A stretch of DNA of 64,000 bases from Acanthaster planci (taxonomy: Eukaryota > Echinodermata > Asteroidea > Valvatida > Acanthasteridae), in the NCBI RefSeq assembly GCF_001949145.1, contig NW_019091668.1, positions 133,601-197,600 of the forward strand. The letters run 5' to 3'. The notes under the pieces are model-generated. The model ran no database searches, was not told the origin of the DNA, and was given only the letters and a program-made list of their open reading frames with translations. Below, piece by piece: positions 12,080 through 23,821 of the stretch. Each line of letters opens with the position of its first letter. Position 1 is the first letter of the stretch. Position numbers and translations under genes: made by a program.

Positions 12080-15000
12080 ATGCAGTCCATCTTGAGTACC
12101 ATCTGTCTCTTTAGGCAGTGTGCATGGAAAGTATCAGCCCTACACAAACATCCTCCCAGACTTCCTTCTTGTCGTCTGCACCAGTCCAGTCGAATCAATG
12201 ATTGCCTGCTTCGTGATCAAGCTTACATTGGAGGTTCCTGGGTGTCAAGTAACAATTCATTTCCTGTAATTAACCCAGCCAATGGGATTGAAATTACCAG
12301 TATCCCAGATCTTGGAGTTACAGAAACTACAGATGCAATCCAGGCTGCCTATGATGCATTCCAAGGATGGTCAGAGACAACTGCTAAGGAAAGGAGTGTA
12401 ATCCTAAGGCGATGGTATGATCTCATGATTGAGAACCAGGAGGAATTGGCCAAGATTCTAACAGCTGAAATGGTGAGCAGTGGGTCAGGGAATAAACTTA
12501 CTCTCAAAATCATGTTTTTCTCTTTGATGCTAATTTTTAATTAGATTATTAGATGAGATTTATTTTGTCACCAAGTAACGTAAAGTTTCCATTCTAATAG
12601 GGAAAACCTCTGGCGGAAGCTAAGGGAGAAATCCTTTATGCGGCGTCTTTCTTCGATTGGTTTTCGGAAGAAGCCAAACGTTGCTATGGGGATGTCTTGC
12701 CAACCATTGTGAAGAGCAAGCGCATGATGTTCTTAAAGCAGCCTGTGGGTGTGGCAGCTATGATAACACCGGTGAGGGTTGTACATGTATGTCAAGTTCA
12801 AAGGAGGGGCCAGAGTATAAAGGGAAGGAAGCCATTACTATGGCTCCATCCTGTTCACACACAGGTGGTCCATGCGCGTGAAATTCCTTCCTGACCAATA
12901 GGCAGTTGTCAATTGCCAAAGTAGGTGCATGTGCTCACAGGTTGAGACAGCTACGTGAGTGTAAATTGGCCCTTGGAATGGCATCTTGTCAGATCAGTCT
13001 ATAGTTTCAGCACCGTATTGGTTGCTGTCTATTTCTTTGGCATTAACCTACAGCATTGGAGACAGGAATCAGAGCAGTATGTAATGAAAGGATCTTTTTC
13101 TTTACTTCCCTTTAAAAAAAATCCTACAGGGGTACAATTTAAAAAACAAGAAAAGAGAAACATTGGTGGAAAATAAAGGATTTGATTGAAAAAATAAAGA
13201 AAAGAAAGAACATGAAAGAAAGTGACTCCAAAAGAGTACCTGATGCATGACAAGCAGTGAACATATCATTGAGGTAGCACAGTGATCACCAATTTCATCC
13301 AGAATTGGAATCTGACACTTAATAGAGATTGGCAAGTACAGTGCCAATATTTTAATATATTTTAGCCATTACCGTAAGAATGTATGTTTTGTTTGTTGTA
13401 TTTATTGTGTTGTGTTACATCTACATGTATAAAACTCTTGTTTCATCATTAATTTTTGTACTTTTATTTCTTGTAGTGGAATTTTCCAAGTGCTATGATC
13501 ACACGTAAGGTGGGTGCTGCCTTGGCTGCTGGTTGCACTACAGTCGTCAAACCTGCCGAGGACACACCCCTATCAGCTCTTGCATTAATACCAGTAAGTA
13601 ACCATAGTAACTGGTGTGGACATTGGACAGAATCTGTGGACATTGCTAAGGACATGCATATCATTTGGTACATCATGGACACTAACTGGTTCCAAACACA
13701 CACTTAGAATAGAGTTGGGGTGACTGAGGTAGTCACTCCAACTGGAGGTAGTGTCTGTGCCTATGATAGCCACTAGTTAGCCACTGCAAGTGTTTCCATA
13801 AACTTATGCACAATTACAAGCCACAGCCAAGCAATTCGGACACTAGATGTCCACTGCCTGTAGGTCTTTTTAATTACATATATAGGACACCATCCTCATA
13901 TCCAAGTGGCCTAATGTATACTCACTTATGTTGATCCATATATCTTTGATATACTATGCAGCTGATTTAGTTAATGAAAATTAGATATCTAAAGTGCCGA
14001 CACATTTGGAAGTCTGTGGGTAATGATGTCATTTGAAAGAAATCTATTCAAACCTGAGATGGCTCATCTGACTTATTTTAGTCACCACTTTAATTTTATT
14101 TTCTTTTTTTTTTTGCCAATATTGCCATGTCACACTGAAAAGGAAAATAAACTTAAATAACAGAAATTAGAACAATTCATGAAATGTTTCAGCCTCAGAT
14201 TGATCCGATTACCAGAGATGACCACAAACCGTAGGTGCATGGCAGAAGTGGTTCTTAAATATCAATTCATTTCTTTTTTCAATAGTTAGCTGAGGAAGCT
14301 GGTGTACCTCCTGGTGTTTTCAATGTAGTAACTTGCTCCAGAGATCATGCTGCTGAAGTTGGCAAAGTTCTTTGTGAAAGTCCACTGGTTTCAAAGATAT
14401 CCTTCACTGGATCGACAGCTACTGGCAAGGTAGATATTGTATCCATTATGGAACAGCAGGTTCTATTCTCTCTTATGAATGTGTGTCTTTATTTCTAGTA
14501 TCAAGTAAATAGTGTAGATAATTATATGATCCAAAAAGAAATGGTTTGTTTGTTTGTTCGTTTCAGATTCTCCTCCAGCAAGCTTCCAGCACAGTGAAAC
14601 GGGTGTCGATGGAGCTGGGTGGGAATGCCCCTTTCATTGTCTTTGATTCTGCCAGTGTTGATGCAGCAGTTGATGGAGCTATTGCTTGCAAATTTCGTGG
14701 CATGGGACAGGTTGGTGTTACTTCTTCCAGTTTGTGCATCGGGTTAGACAGCTAAAGCAATAAGGAGAGTGTGGGACAATTTGTGCCTCGTGGGTACCGA
14801 TATGCAGCTTTCCTTATTTGTGTGTTGGGGGCGTGTGGCCAAGTGGTTAGGATCTGTGGCTTCCAGTCATAGGGTTGGAAGTTCCAATCCCGCTGCTGGC
14901 AGTATGTTGTGGCCCTTGGCAATCCACTTCACCCCTGCTTGCCTTTCTCCACCCAGGAGTATCAATGGGTACCCGCATTAGCTGGGGAAGTAACCTGCGA

Positions 15001-17856
15001 TGGACTGGCATCCTATCCAGGGGGAATAGAAATATTCTTGGTTGTTTCATGCCTGATGAGTCAAATTGGCTTGGACCAGACTTGTTTTTTGTATTTGTGT
15101 GTTTGCAATAAAGTCTTTGCAATTACCTCTCTTTTTATTAACTTTCCAGTTTTAATGCCTCTCTGTTCAGTTTCCAGCCGAGTACCCAGCCACACGCCCC
15201 TCTCCCCATATTATATTGACATTTCAGTTACATTTTCCCTCTTTGGGTCTCTCAACTGTGGGCCTTAATTATTATTCTTTTTTTCTTTCATTTACATATG
15301 TAGACCTGTGTCTGTGCTAATCGCATCTATGTGCAGGATGGGATCTACACAGAATTCAGCCAGAAGCTGGCTGCAAAGATTAGCAACCTTGTAATTGGAG
15401 ATGGGATGGAGTCAGGGGTGACACAAGGACCACTTATTAATGACAAAGCTGTTGAGAAAGTGAGTAGCCAAACTCTGGATATGACAATTAAAAAAAAATT
15501 CAAGCTAAAAATGGCCGTGAGTCTGAGCTTTTTGAGCATGCATGTTTGTGTTTGTTGATCAATGCTTGAACCAATCAACCTTTGATTCCTAGGTGCCTAT
15601 AATAATTGAACAGTTGGATCAGGGGAGGATATGATCTCACGTTTGAATTTCAAACTGTTAACCACTTCCTGCCGGGTGGAATTTGCATATCCGGGACAAG
15701 TTCTCGGGTGATTTTCAAGATTTTCCATTTTCAAAATTCGTCTAAAATTCATAACTTCATTTACTGAACGTTTACACCCACATGAATAACTGGCTGGTGG
15801 CTACTTTAATCCGTCATGCAACCTCCATTGATTATGCCGGAGTATTTCGGCCCAGTAAAAAGAGCCCAGATTGTGTGGTGTTGCGTAATTTCCTTTGTTC
15901 CTGAAATTGGCCCAATGCGTCGCTGAATGGCAGTAGTGTCTTTTCAAATACGGCCAGATTAGCGTGCAGCTGTACTGTATCACTCATCACCAGAGTGCTG
16001 GAGCACGTTTTTCCTCACTAATAATCCGCAGGTGCCGAATGCCGCAAAAAGCAATATACTGTTTCAAAACAATGACAGATTACCTCTGCTAATACCAGCT
16101 GAAAAATTATTGCCCAGCCCGACGTGTATTTTAACACTGTATACTCAGTATATGCCCCCGAGGGCTTGTGAAAAAACCACAAACGTACGCAGGTGGGACT
16201 CGAACCCCACGACCTCCTGCTTAGTAGTGCAGACGTCTTAACCACTTGACCACCGAGCTTGTCGGTGTCGGCTGGCTAGTTCGAGTCAGATGTAGCAGCG
16301 GGGAACTTCGAACAACTATAATGTCGGGTTGGGCAAAAATCCAAAAATTAATTTACATCTCCCCGGCACAAATCCATCTTTGAAATAACTTGGTCTTTTG
16401 TTTTGAGTACGGTCTTTTGTTACAAGGCCCAGCTCCTTTGTATGATTTCGAGCACCCTGGCTATGCGTACAAACCCAAGGTACCCAGTACTGGGCACCCC
16501 GGCTATGTGTACAAACCCAAGGTACCCAGTACCAGAAACCCTGGCACCATGTGGTTAAGCTAAAGCTGCTGCTACTAAATGTCACTAAATAAACCACATA
16601 AATAAATGAGGATTAATAAATGGTTATGGAAAAGGCTTCTATCTCACTGTCTTTCTCAGAGGTGCTAATCAAAAGCTGCAACTTGAACCACAAAAATAGC
16701 TTAGTATGGTATTCCTTGTGTCACTGCTTTGAATCCTGCTTTAATCATATTAATATTTTCATCCAACCCCCCCCCCAAAAAAGATGTGTGGTGTTTTATT
16801 TATTTACAGTTTAGTTGTGAACGCTGGTCTTTCTATGAATTTCTTGAAGAGATCTTTGTTAGTTAAAACGTCAGTCGGTGAACTTAGCCTGGCTAATCAT
16901 ATTTCTGTGACTTAGAAATCTTCAACATCAGCTTTCTGACTCTTGCTACAGGTTGAAAGGCACATTGATGATGCCATATCACGTGGGGCTAAAGTTCTCA
17001 CTGGAGGAAAACGACATAAACTTGGAAGGACTTTCTTTGAGCCTACTCTCTTGTTGGATGTCTCCCAAGATGCTTTGGTGTGCTCTGAGGAGACATTTGG
17101 GCCCCTTGCTCCACTGATAAGGTATGGGAAACATTCTCTATTCAAAATTACCCTCTAGTAAGGGCAATATGGATCCCTCAGTGGCCAACTCGCAAGTGCA
17201 TCGTGTAGGCAACTTGTCCACATGCCAACACCTGTTTACACTTGTCAAAGTTTGCTACACAGCTGTTTATATTTATTTACCCAGCAAGATGCACACAAGT
17301 GCAACAGCCTAATGGCCAAAATACAAGCCAAAATGAGCATGCTCAATCAATCCTTATCACATTTGAGTGTAATGGAGCCAATGACAGGCTCTTTTGATCG
17401 AGAGGATAGGTGACCTGCTCAAGTTTTGTCTTAATTACCAGGCTGTCATTTTGAAAACTGTGTTTTGCGTTAAGCATGGTTTCTTGCCAAACTAAAGTTA
17501 GGGAAAAAACTTGTTTTCAATTACCTTGTACAAGTCTCATTAGTTACTGGCATTGTACATTTGTACTCTATGAATCTGTTTTATTTTCCAGATTTGAGAC
17601 AGAGGCAGAAGTTGTAGCCCTTGCCAATGCATCTCCATTTGGCCTGGCTAGTTACTTCTACTCCAACGACATTGGTCAGATCTGGCGAGTGGCTGAGAAG
17701 CTAGAATCAGGCTTGGTTGGCATCAATGAGGGTCTTTTGTCCTCAGAGGCCGGAGCATTTGGTGGTATCAAGCAGTCAGGCCTTGGGATAGAGGGCTCTA
17801 AATATGGAATTAATGAATACCTGAACATCAAGTATGCCTGCTTTGGGGGCATATGA
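12080..17856 (+). CDS. ALDH5A1: Succinate-semialdehyde dehydrogenase, mitochondrial
   Basis: NAD-dependent oxidation of succinate semialdehyde to succinate, the last step of the GABA shunt, in the mitochondrial matrix. Exons: 12080-12472, 12601-12771, 13477-13593, 14286-14429, 14567-14710, 15304-15459, 16952-17121, 17592-17856. The first six introns are phase 0 and the last is phase 2. The joined frame is 519 aa (human 535). The N-terminus is Arg/Ser-rich, like a mitochondrial presequence, followed by [12 protein letters not shown] motifs: TPWNFP with Asn190, Lys213 in VVKPAED, catalytic-base Glu291 in [13 protein letters not shown], catalytic Cys325 in GQTCVCANR, and Cys327 two residues on, which forms the redox-switch pair described for human SSADH. 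The C-terminal [18 protein letters not shown] is typical. The start is the only upstream ATG in frame. The fifth donor (GTTGGT) is weak but fixed by phase. Complete, no defects seen. Confidence 0.96.
14828..15060 (+). mobile_element. tRNA-derived SINE (second family) in ALDH5A1 intron 5
   Basis: A tRNA-like head (GTGTGGCCAAGTGGTTAGGA as A-box region, GGAAGTTCCAATCCC as B-box region) is followed by a body with GCTGGGGAAGTAACC and GCGATGGACTGGCATCC, a layout familiar from deuterostome SINEs. It lies in the intron 14711-15303 and is distinct from the SINE-like repeats at 56, 16118 and 26880. Family name not assigned. Confidence 0.75.
15658..16558. mobile_element. TIR element (TTAACCAC family), copy 1, interrupted by a SINE
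   Basis: It starts TTAACCACTTCCTGCCGG and ends CACCATGTGGTTAA. Its interior aligns with the reverse complement of 24146-24740: shared landmarks are GTAAAAAGAGCCCAGATTGTG, GCCAGATTAGCGTGCAGC and GAGTACGGTCTTTTGTTAC. A tRNA-derived repeat (16118-16389) splits it. No coding capacity seen. It lies in the ALDH5A1 intron 15460-16951. Confidence 0.75.
16118..16389 (-). repeat. tRNA-derived SINE-like repeat, copy 2, nested in a TIR element
   Basis: The minus strand reads AAGCTCGGTGGTCAAGTGG, then GTCTGCACTACTAAGCAG, then the B-box-like GGGTTCGAGTCCCACC. Flanking parts GAGTATACAGTGTT and GTGCCGGGGAGATGTAAAT match copy 1 at the left edge of the window. The copy interrupts sequence that is continuous in the related element at 24146-24740. 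Confidence 0.7.
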
Positions 17857-18652
17857 TCTCAGGCGTGTTCTCATTACAATGTTTGAGCTGCTCAAGTAGG
17901 GCGAGCAGTCAACTTAAGTTCATCCTAAGTCATCATTACGTATCAAGTATAATCACAAGCCTTTCATCAGATGATCTCAAACATAGACAGTCCTAAGTTA
18001 TGTATATGTAATAGGTTTGCATTAGCATCATGTAAAATCTTTTTTATGAGTGTGTATGGTTTTGAAAGGAGGGGACTCAGAACCATTTGTACGCACAAAA
18101 AGTGATATTTTACATGGTACCACCACAAACCTACTACATAACTTGCTACCTTCATCATGAAAAACTTCACATCTCACAGGCAGTCCTGCGTTATTGTTGT
18201 AATAACAATATTTGTTATTTTTAATAAGGCATGTGATGAACTTGACTACAGTTCTTTCAAAAGTGTATTAATGGCATTGGCAAATCATACAGAAAATGCA
18301 GGAGTTTATGTTTGATGGCTCAGCTTTTTACTGTTCTCTGCTACACAAAGTCACCTGCAAGTGTACAATTTTCCTTTTAGAAATCCACAACATCTCTATT
18401 TGGCATACCGTTTATTTTTTAAACTCCAATATAGCTTTTTGTAAATTTGTTCTCACTGTTAATCAAAGATTGTTGACATACTAGTATCGTATAAAATTCT
18501 GCTATAGATCTCTCTTGTGGGATGCCATCTTTGTAGGGAAATTAGAATTGTATATCCAGTGCCATCAGGTGCATGTGCGGAGTGTGTGAGAAGTATTCTA
18601 TACACATGCCCATCTTGACCCAAATATCTTTAAAGCCTGACATAGCTTATGC

Positions 18653-18711
18653 ACATCACTTGACTTGACTATTGACATCACTTGACTTGACTATTGACAT
18701 CACTTGACGTG
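18653..18711. repeat. Short tandem repeat, 22-base period
   Basis: About two and a half copies of a unit beginning CATCACTTGACTTGACTATT lie downstream of ALDH5A1. The last copy changes to CACTTGACGTGACGTCA. Confidence 0.85.
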
Positions 18712-19216
18712 ACGTCATTTGAGAGAGGCCTATTGCAGCATAGCTTCAACAGTTTGATGATAAAAGATTATGTGTGATTGAATTGCAATAAGCATCATAC
18801 TCACTTTGATAACCAAGAGTTCGGATTCTGGTTGTTGGGGTCATGTATTCTCTACATATGTATTATCTACATACATGTACATGGCATACATTTTCATTAT
18901 CAACAATCATGTTCTGGAGATCTTAAATTTGCAAACTTTGCCCATGACAATAGCTGACAGTGAATTCCTTGGACAGAACTCTGCAAAGCAGCAGCAGCAG
19001 CATGAAAACGTATTACCTAATAAAGGTTTGCATGAAGCAAGCAAGTTTGTGATTGGCCCACGTTACATGGCCTTTGTGTAAGTCACACGACCGGAAAAGG
19101 ACCAGATCATCCATGTCCAGAACTCTTGAGAGATTTTCTGTTACATTGCACCAGGATCATGCAGTATTTAATTTTAATTTGTTTCTATGAAGCTAAATTA
19201 TGATGGCAATAACTGA

Positions 19217-19222
19217 AATAAA
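19217..19222 (+). terminator. Possible distal poly(A) signal for ALDH5A1
   Basis: AATAAA lies about 1.36 kb after the ALDH5A1 stop and about 0.5 kb before the HMGA-like start. Positional evidence only. Confidence 0.25.
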
Positions 19223-19746
19223 TGCTATAAAGCATTAAACCACCCTTCCCCCCCCCAAAAAAAAGGCTTTCCTGTGTCATTGTAATAATCTTTGCATATA
19301 AGATATTGAACGTAACAGAGTCTCAGACGATGTGGAATATTTGTGTTTTTCAGACCACACAATTGTTCCAAGAGAACATCAACAGCTATAAGGTGTGCTG
19401 CGATGGGAATTCATGTTCTAGCTCAAACTGCGACTTTATTATATTGTCTATTTACATGTACGAAGTTTGCGCGGGGCCACCGTACAGAAAACCGGATCGC
19501 TCCAGACTGTTCCGCGGCATTTCATTTTAGCGTCGTCGGTTACGTTTAAATAACATTACGCACGTGTTTTTGTACTGGCATTGGCGCGTGGGTGTTCCTA
19601 CCTCACAAAAATTCAACAGCTTCAGTTCATGCAGCAATTTCGAGGCTCTGCCTTCATCGTAAGTTCTCGTGGGAAAATTTTTTTCCACTTCGGCGAACGA
19701 TTGCAAGACTTCTTATCTCGGCTCAGCCCCAAGCGTCTCCACCACG

Positions 19747-21331
19747 ATGGACGATTCTAGCAATGATCACGGGGCGGCCACGGGAGATGCTGTAACTCAA
19801 GCCCCGCCGAAGAGAGGACGTGGTCGACCTCGGAAGAATCCCGCGCCAAGTACAGAGGTAAGTGTTGGTGGTGCATAGTAATTTATTTAAACATGAGTAG
19901 TACGGATTGTATATATATGTGGACTCACGAATGTTCCTTTTTGTGAATTATATTTACAAAACAAGCATAAGATCAATTAAATTAAAGGGAAATCGGGAAA
20001 TTTTTAAGTGGAATCACTTGTTACGCAGTTCTCAGAAACATCAACTTGCTTAATCATTAATTGAACCATTATGAAATCAGCGAGAGAAATCTTTGCATTT
20101 AGGCCAAACATGAAATCGTGGGAACTGGGGGAAAGGCATGGCCAGTAATTTAGCCGCGCTTCGAAAAAGGGCCAAAACATATTGCTGTGTGAATTGAGCC
20201 TTTAAATCCATCGATGATATAAAGTATTAATCTAATCCAATTATTTCCCCTTCCCAAACCTGAAGGCCCCTGTTATCAAGCCCAAAGAAGCAAAGAGCAA
20301 ATCCACCAAGGAAAATGGTCAAGCTACCAAGGAGACAAAAAAGGCAAAAGCCCCCAAAACCAAAGCACAACCACCAAAGGTATGAATTATATATTTCAGT
20401 AAGAGAGCAATTGACGTTATCATAAAAGACTGCTCAAAGATCTTGGAATATCTTGCATGTACATTTCCCACTGGATCTCTGTGTAGGTGGTAAGAAAGCA
20501 CCTCCTTTAAATTCTATTTACATGTAACCATCTAATGGAATTGAACGACTATTTTTAGTTGAAACGAATTGAATACAGACATTCATCCACTTTTGGGCAT
20601 TGTTGATTTTACAAATATTTGTCCGCCCGTTTTCCAACGATTGACCCAATCCCAGTGGCATCCCTGACTTTCTTAACGTTCTTCATTTATCCAACCAACA
20701 GAAGGAGGCCCCGCCTGAAAAAAAGAAAAGGGGAAGGAAACCCAAGGTAAAGCTTAGATTTGCAGGGTGGATTTTACCTGCATTTATCTGTGGACAAATT
20801 CAATTGTAGAGTGATTATTTATCTATCAGCTTCTGTCCATTGTGTGTCCATAATTTTTCCACATAGCTTTCCTTTGGCAGGTGTTAATGTGTTAGCTCAT
20901 CAGTAACGTCATATGCATCCATATGTGCCCTCATTCATCAGTCAATTAAATTTGTAGCATTTGCTAACACTTGAGGGTACATGGGCACTGAGCCAAGATA
21001 TATTTTTCATTTGTAAATGTTGTCGACAATTTGAGTAAGCATAATCACAGAATTATAGTGACAATAACCCTATTAGGATCCCTAAACAAAGGGAGACCCT
21101 TTCATTTGGTATTGAAGGGTAGTATTTTTATCTGGTGTTGTGAAAATTGCTTCAGATTTTGGTAATACTTCATGAATTATTTTGCTTGTAAGCTAAAGGC
21201 CAGCCTTAGTTTACCAACTAACAGTAGGCACAAATGTAAGCTTGTGACACTTGTTTAACTAGCAGAAGCAACGATCATCTGAAGAGGAAGCTGAAACACC
21301 AAATGATGATGCATCCACAGAGGAGTCATAG
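19747..21331 (+). CDS. HMGA-like AT-hook chromatin protein
   Basis: Small architectural chromatin protein expected to bind the minor groove of AT-rich DNA. Exons: 19747-19857, 20266-20379, 20702-20746, 21266-21331 (TAG), all phase 0, giving 111 aa; vertebrate HMGA1/2 are about 107-109 aa. The ATG at 19747 sits in a good context (ACGATGG); a longer open frame upstream has only a GTG. Exon 1 carries a canonical AT-hook, KRGRGRPRKNP (residues 22-32). Exon 2 is Lys/Ala/Pro-rich with a hook-like but degenerate KAPKTKAQPPK. Exon 3 is almost only a second hook, EKKKRGRKPK. Exon 4 is the acidic tail (SSEEEAET...DDASTEES). One-hook-per-exon layout with an acidic last exon matches vertebrate HMGA genes, so orthology is likely. 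The nucleosome-binding HMGN family is a less likely alternative. Confidence 0.88.
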
Positions 21332-23821
21332 TTACCACATTAGCAACCATTGTTGTTAAGAAAGTCTTCATTTCACAAGGCTTATACTTCCTGTAAGCTT
21401 TACTAATTTGGAGTGATATATTACATGAAGTTGTTTGATCTGTTTCTGTAGATTCTTGCAAATTCACATTACTTTATCTAATGACTTGATATTGAAGTCC
21501 CAAGGATACCAGACTGCATGTTGGACACCGTTGCAATTGATTTGCCTGTTTATTGCAAACCCGATCTCTAAAAAAAAATTGTTATTCAGGGTAACTTGCA
21601 AAGTTGAGATGCTGCATGTATTTTGTTTTGATACAGTTTGATGTGTACTTCTTTGGCTGAATCTGTAAGGAATTTAGGTGGTAGAAAATGGTTTGTTTCA
21701 AAATTGAACTTGCAAATTGTATCCTGAATTATATTTTTTTCAATTTTGTGCTGATTGAAAACTTCACCAACATTGTTTAGAGCTTGTATGGCTTCCTATT
21801 ACTTGTGTACTTCTTCCTTCCTCTAAAACACCCCAAAAACTTGTGGTGTACAAGTTGGATATATTTTAGGTATTAACCAAGTATGCAAATTCAACTTAGC
21901 GGGAAACTATGAAACAAAAGAGTTTCTGTGTTGAAACCAGCAACTGCTGGCTGAAGTTCATAAACGTGAAAGCCTTGATTTCTTGCATCATGTTGAAATT
22001 TTAAGTTACAAAAGCTAGGTCTTAATTGGAACAATTTTCTCTAAACAGACTGGGAAATGGACTAGCATCAAATTAAAAAATATATAAAATGTCAGCAGAA
22101 CCGGTACATAGGTCTATTTTGTTAATAAAGTAAAATTGTTTTCCTCAGAAATGGAGAGTTCAAAATTTTCCATGCTTTTTATTCTTGGTATTCAGTCATA
22201 TACATGTACAAATGGGAAATGAGCACATTTTCTGTCTTGGCTGCAGTTTGGAGACATTTTCTGTAATCCCCTACGAAAAAAATTAATCCCGAGTACATGT
22301 ACCTTTATTTCAAAAGACCAAGACTGTGAAATCATAAGGGATTCAAGAAAAAAGTTTGAATTCAAAAATTCACAAATACACATTGGGTTCTTTCCAAGTG
22401 AAAAAAAATTAAGTACATTGATTTGAATTGAGCTTTCATTATTTTTATGGATTTGGAAGAACAGGCTCATCTCACTTGCTGAGGTATTTTAAATAGTTGC
22501 AAAGGGCACCATTACATTTAATCTCACACAGTTACAAAAGTAAAAAATCTGTTCAGAGGTCTGTTAAACAATTCCTTTAATCCAAATGGGTATATTTTAC
22601 AAATGTCTCAACAAAATGTACACCTCCTTTGAATTCAAGTAAATTTTCAGTTGCATATATTTATATAAAAAGTTTTGATTTGTATCTAATGCAATAAGTA
22701 ACAGGTTGAAAAAGTGCAAGCAAAATAAATGTAATATTTCTTTTATTACATTTCAATAAGTGTAAGCATAATATAAACAGCAAGTAAGCTGAAAAGGAAA
22801 CCAAATGGAATAAAATTTATAAAAGGGGCAGGTAGAAAAGAAAATTGTAAAAAGTAATGAAAAAAAATGTTAAAAATAATGAAAAACCCAGAATGACGAG
22901 TGCAACGTTTGATGGCTGTAATAGGAAATCTTTACAGTGAACATCAAAATGGAAGTGGAAATGACGGTTTCCCCAAAGTTCGATATAATATATCCAAGTT
23001 CAAAAAAATTCAATAAAGTAAAAAAAGAGACGAAATATACAAAACCTCCTATTACTATACTGCAACATACAATGGAATGCATTTTTTGCCCTAATTTTTT
23101 TCTGGGGGGGGGGCAAATTTATCAAAATAATACAGGCTTTCTTTCTAATCCGCTCTACAAGCCCAATAATTCCATGTTTTTCTTTTGTTGTCAAAGAGAC
23201 CAGGCCCTAACCCAGCAAGATAAGGGACCTACGGGTAACCCCCCTTACCTGTCCCATGCCTGTCCAATCTCTATACACACTCTAGACTATTGTTACCTAA
23301 CACATCCCCAGATGTCTGTAAAGAATTCCTGAGATTCTGATTAAACAATGACCAACACAAAGGTGGAGGTACTCTCCTTCCTATATCTGGCTTCATATGT
23401 GGCCCTAAGCATGTTAGGATAGGATGGTACCCACAAGACTGCCATAGAACCCTGTATCAGCAAACATGATATTACATTATAAAGTAAAAGTAACAAACTT
23501 ACAGCAATGATGTAATGCAAGGTACGTGTCTTATTGTGAGAGAAAGTCCACACAATTCTCTCTATGTATTCTCTAAAGAAAAATCTTCAAATGGGGATAT
23601 GCAGCTAGGATGATAAATTGATATTTGACCCCCCCAAAAACACAACATCTAAACTTAGCCCAAATTATTAAATGCACAAAGTTTGTGTCACATTCATGGC
23701 AAAATAATAAAACAATGTGTAAAAAATTTAAAAGGGAAAGATTTCTTACGCTGCACATAAAAAATGACTGCTATATCCTGGAATAATTGCTATCTGCCTT
23801 TTGCCTGAAATTTTCATTCCA
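21332..23821. other. Convergent intergenic region (3' UTRs of the HMGA-like and POMGNT1-like genes)
   Basis: AT-rich sequence between two convergent genes. AATAAA at 22124-22129 (plus) could end a long HMGA-type 3' UTR. Open frames here match no family. A minus-strand splice-acceptor-like site near 23460 followed by an open frame is discussed among the rejected items. Confidence 0.45.
22124..22129 (+). terminator. Candidate poly(A) signal for the HMGA-like gene
   Basis: AATAAA within GTTAATAAAG, about 0.8 kb after the stop. It is compatible with the long 3' UTRs of HMGA genes but unproven. Confidence 0.35.

Noticed and set aside
23341-23460. Minus-strand open stretch after an acceptor-like TGCTGATACAG
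   Set aside because: Could be a further exon of the POMGNT1-like gene in some splice combinations, but no reading frame gives recognisable sequence and a stop already occurs upstream in the preferred model.
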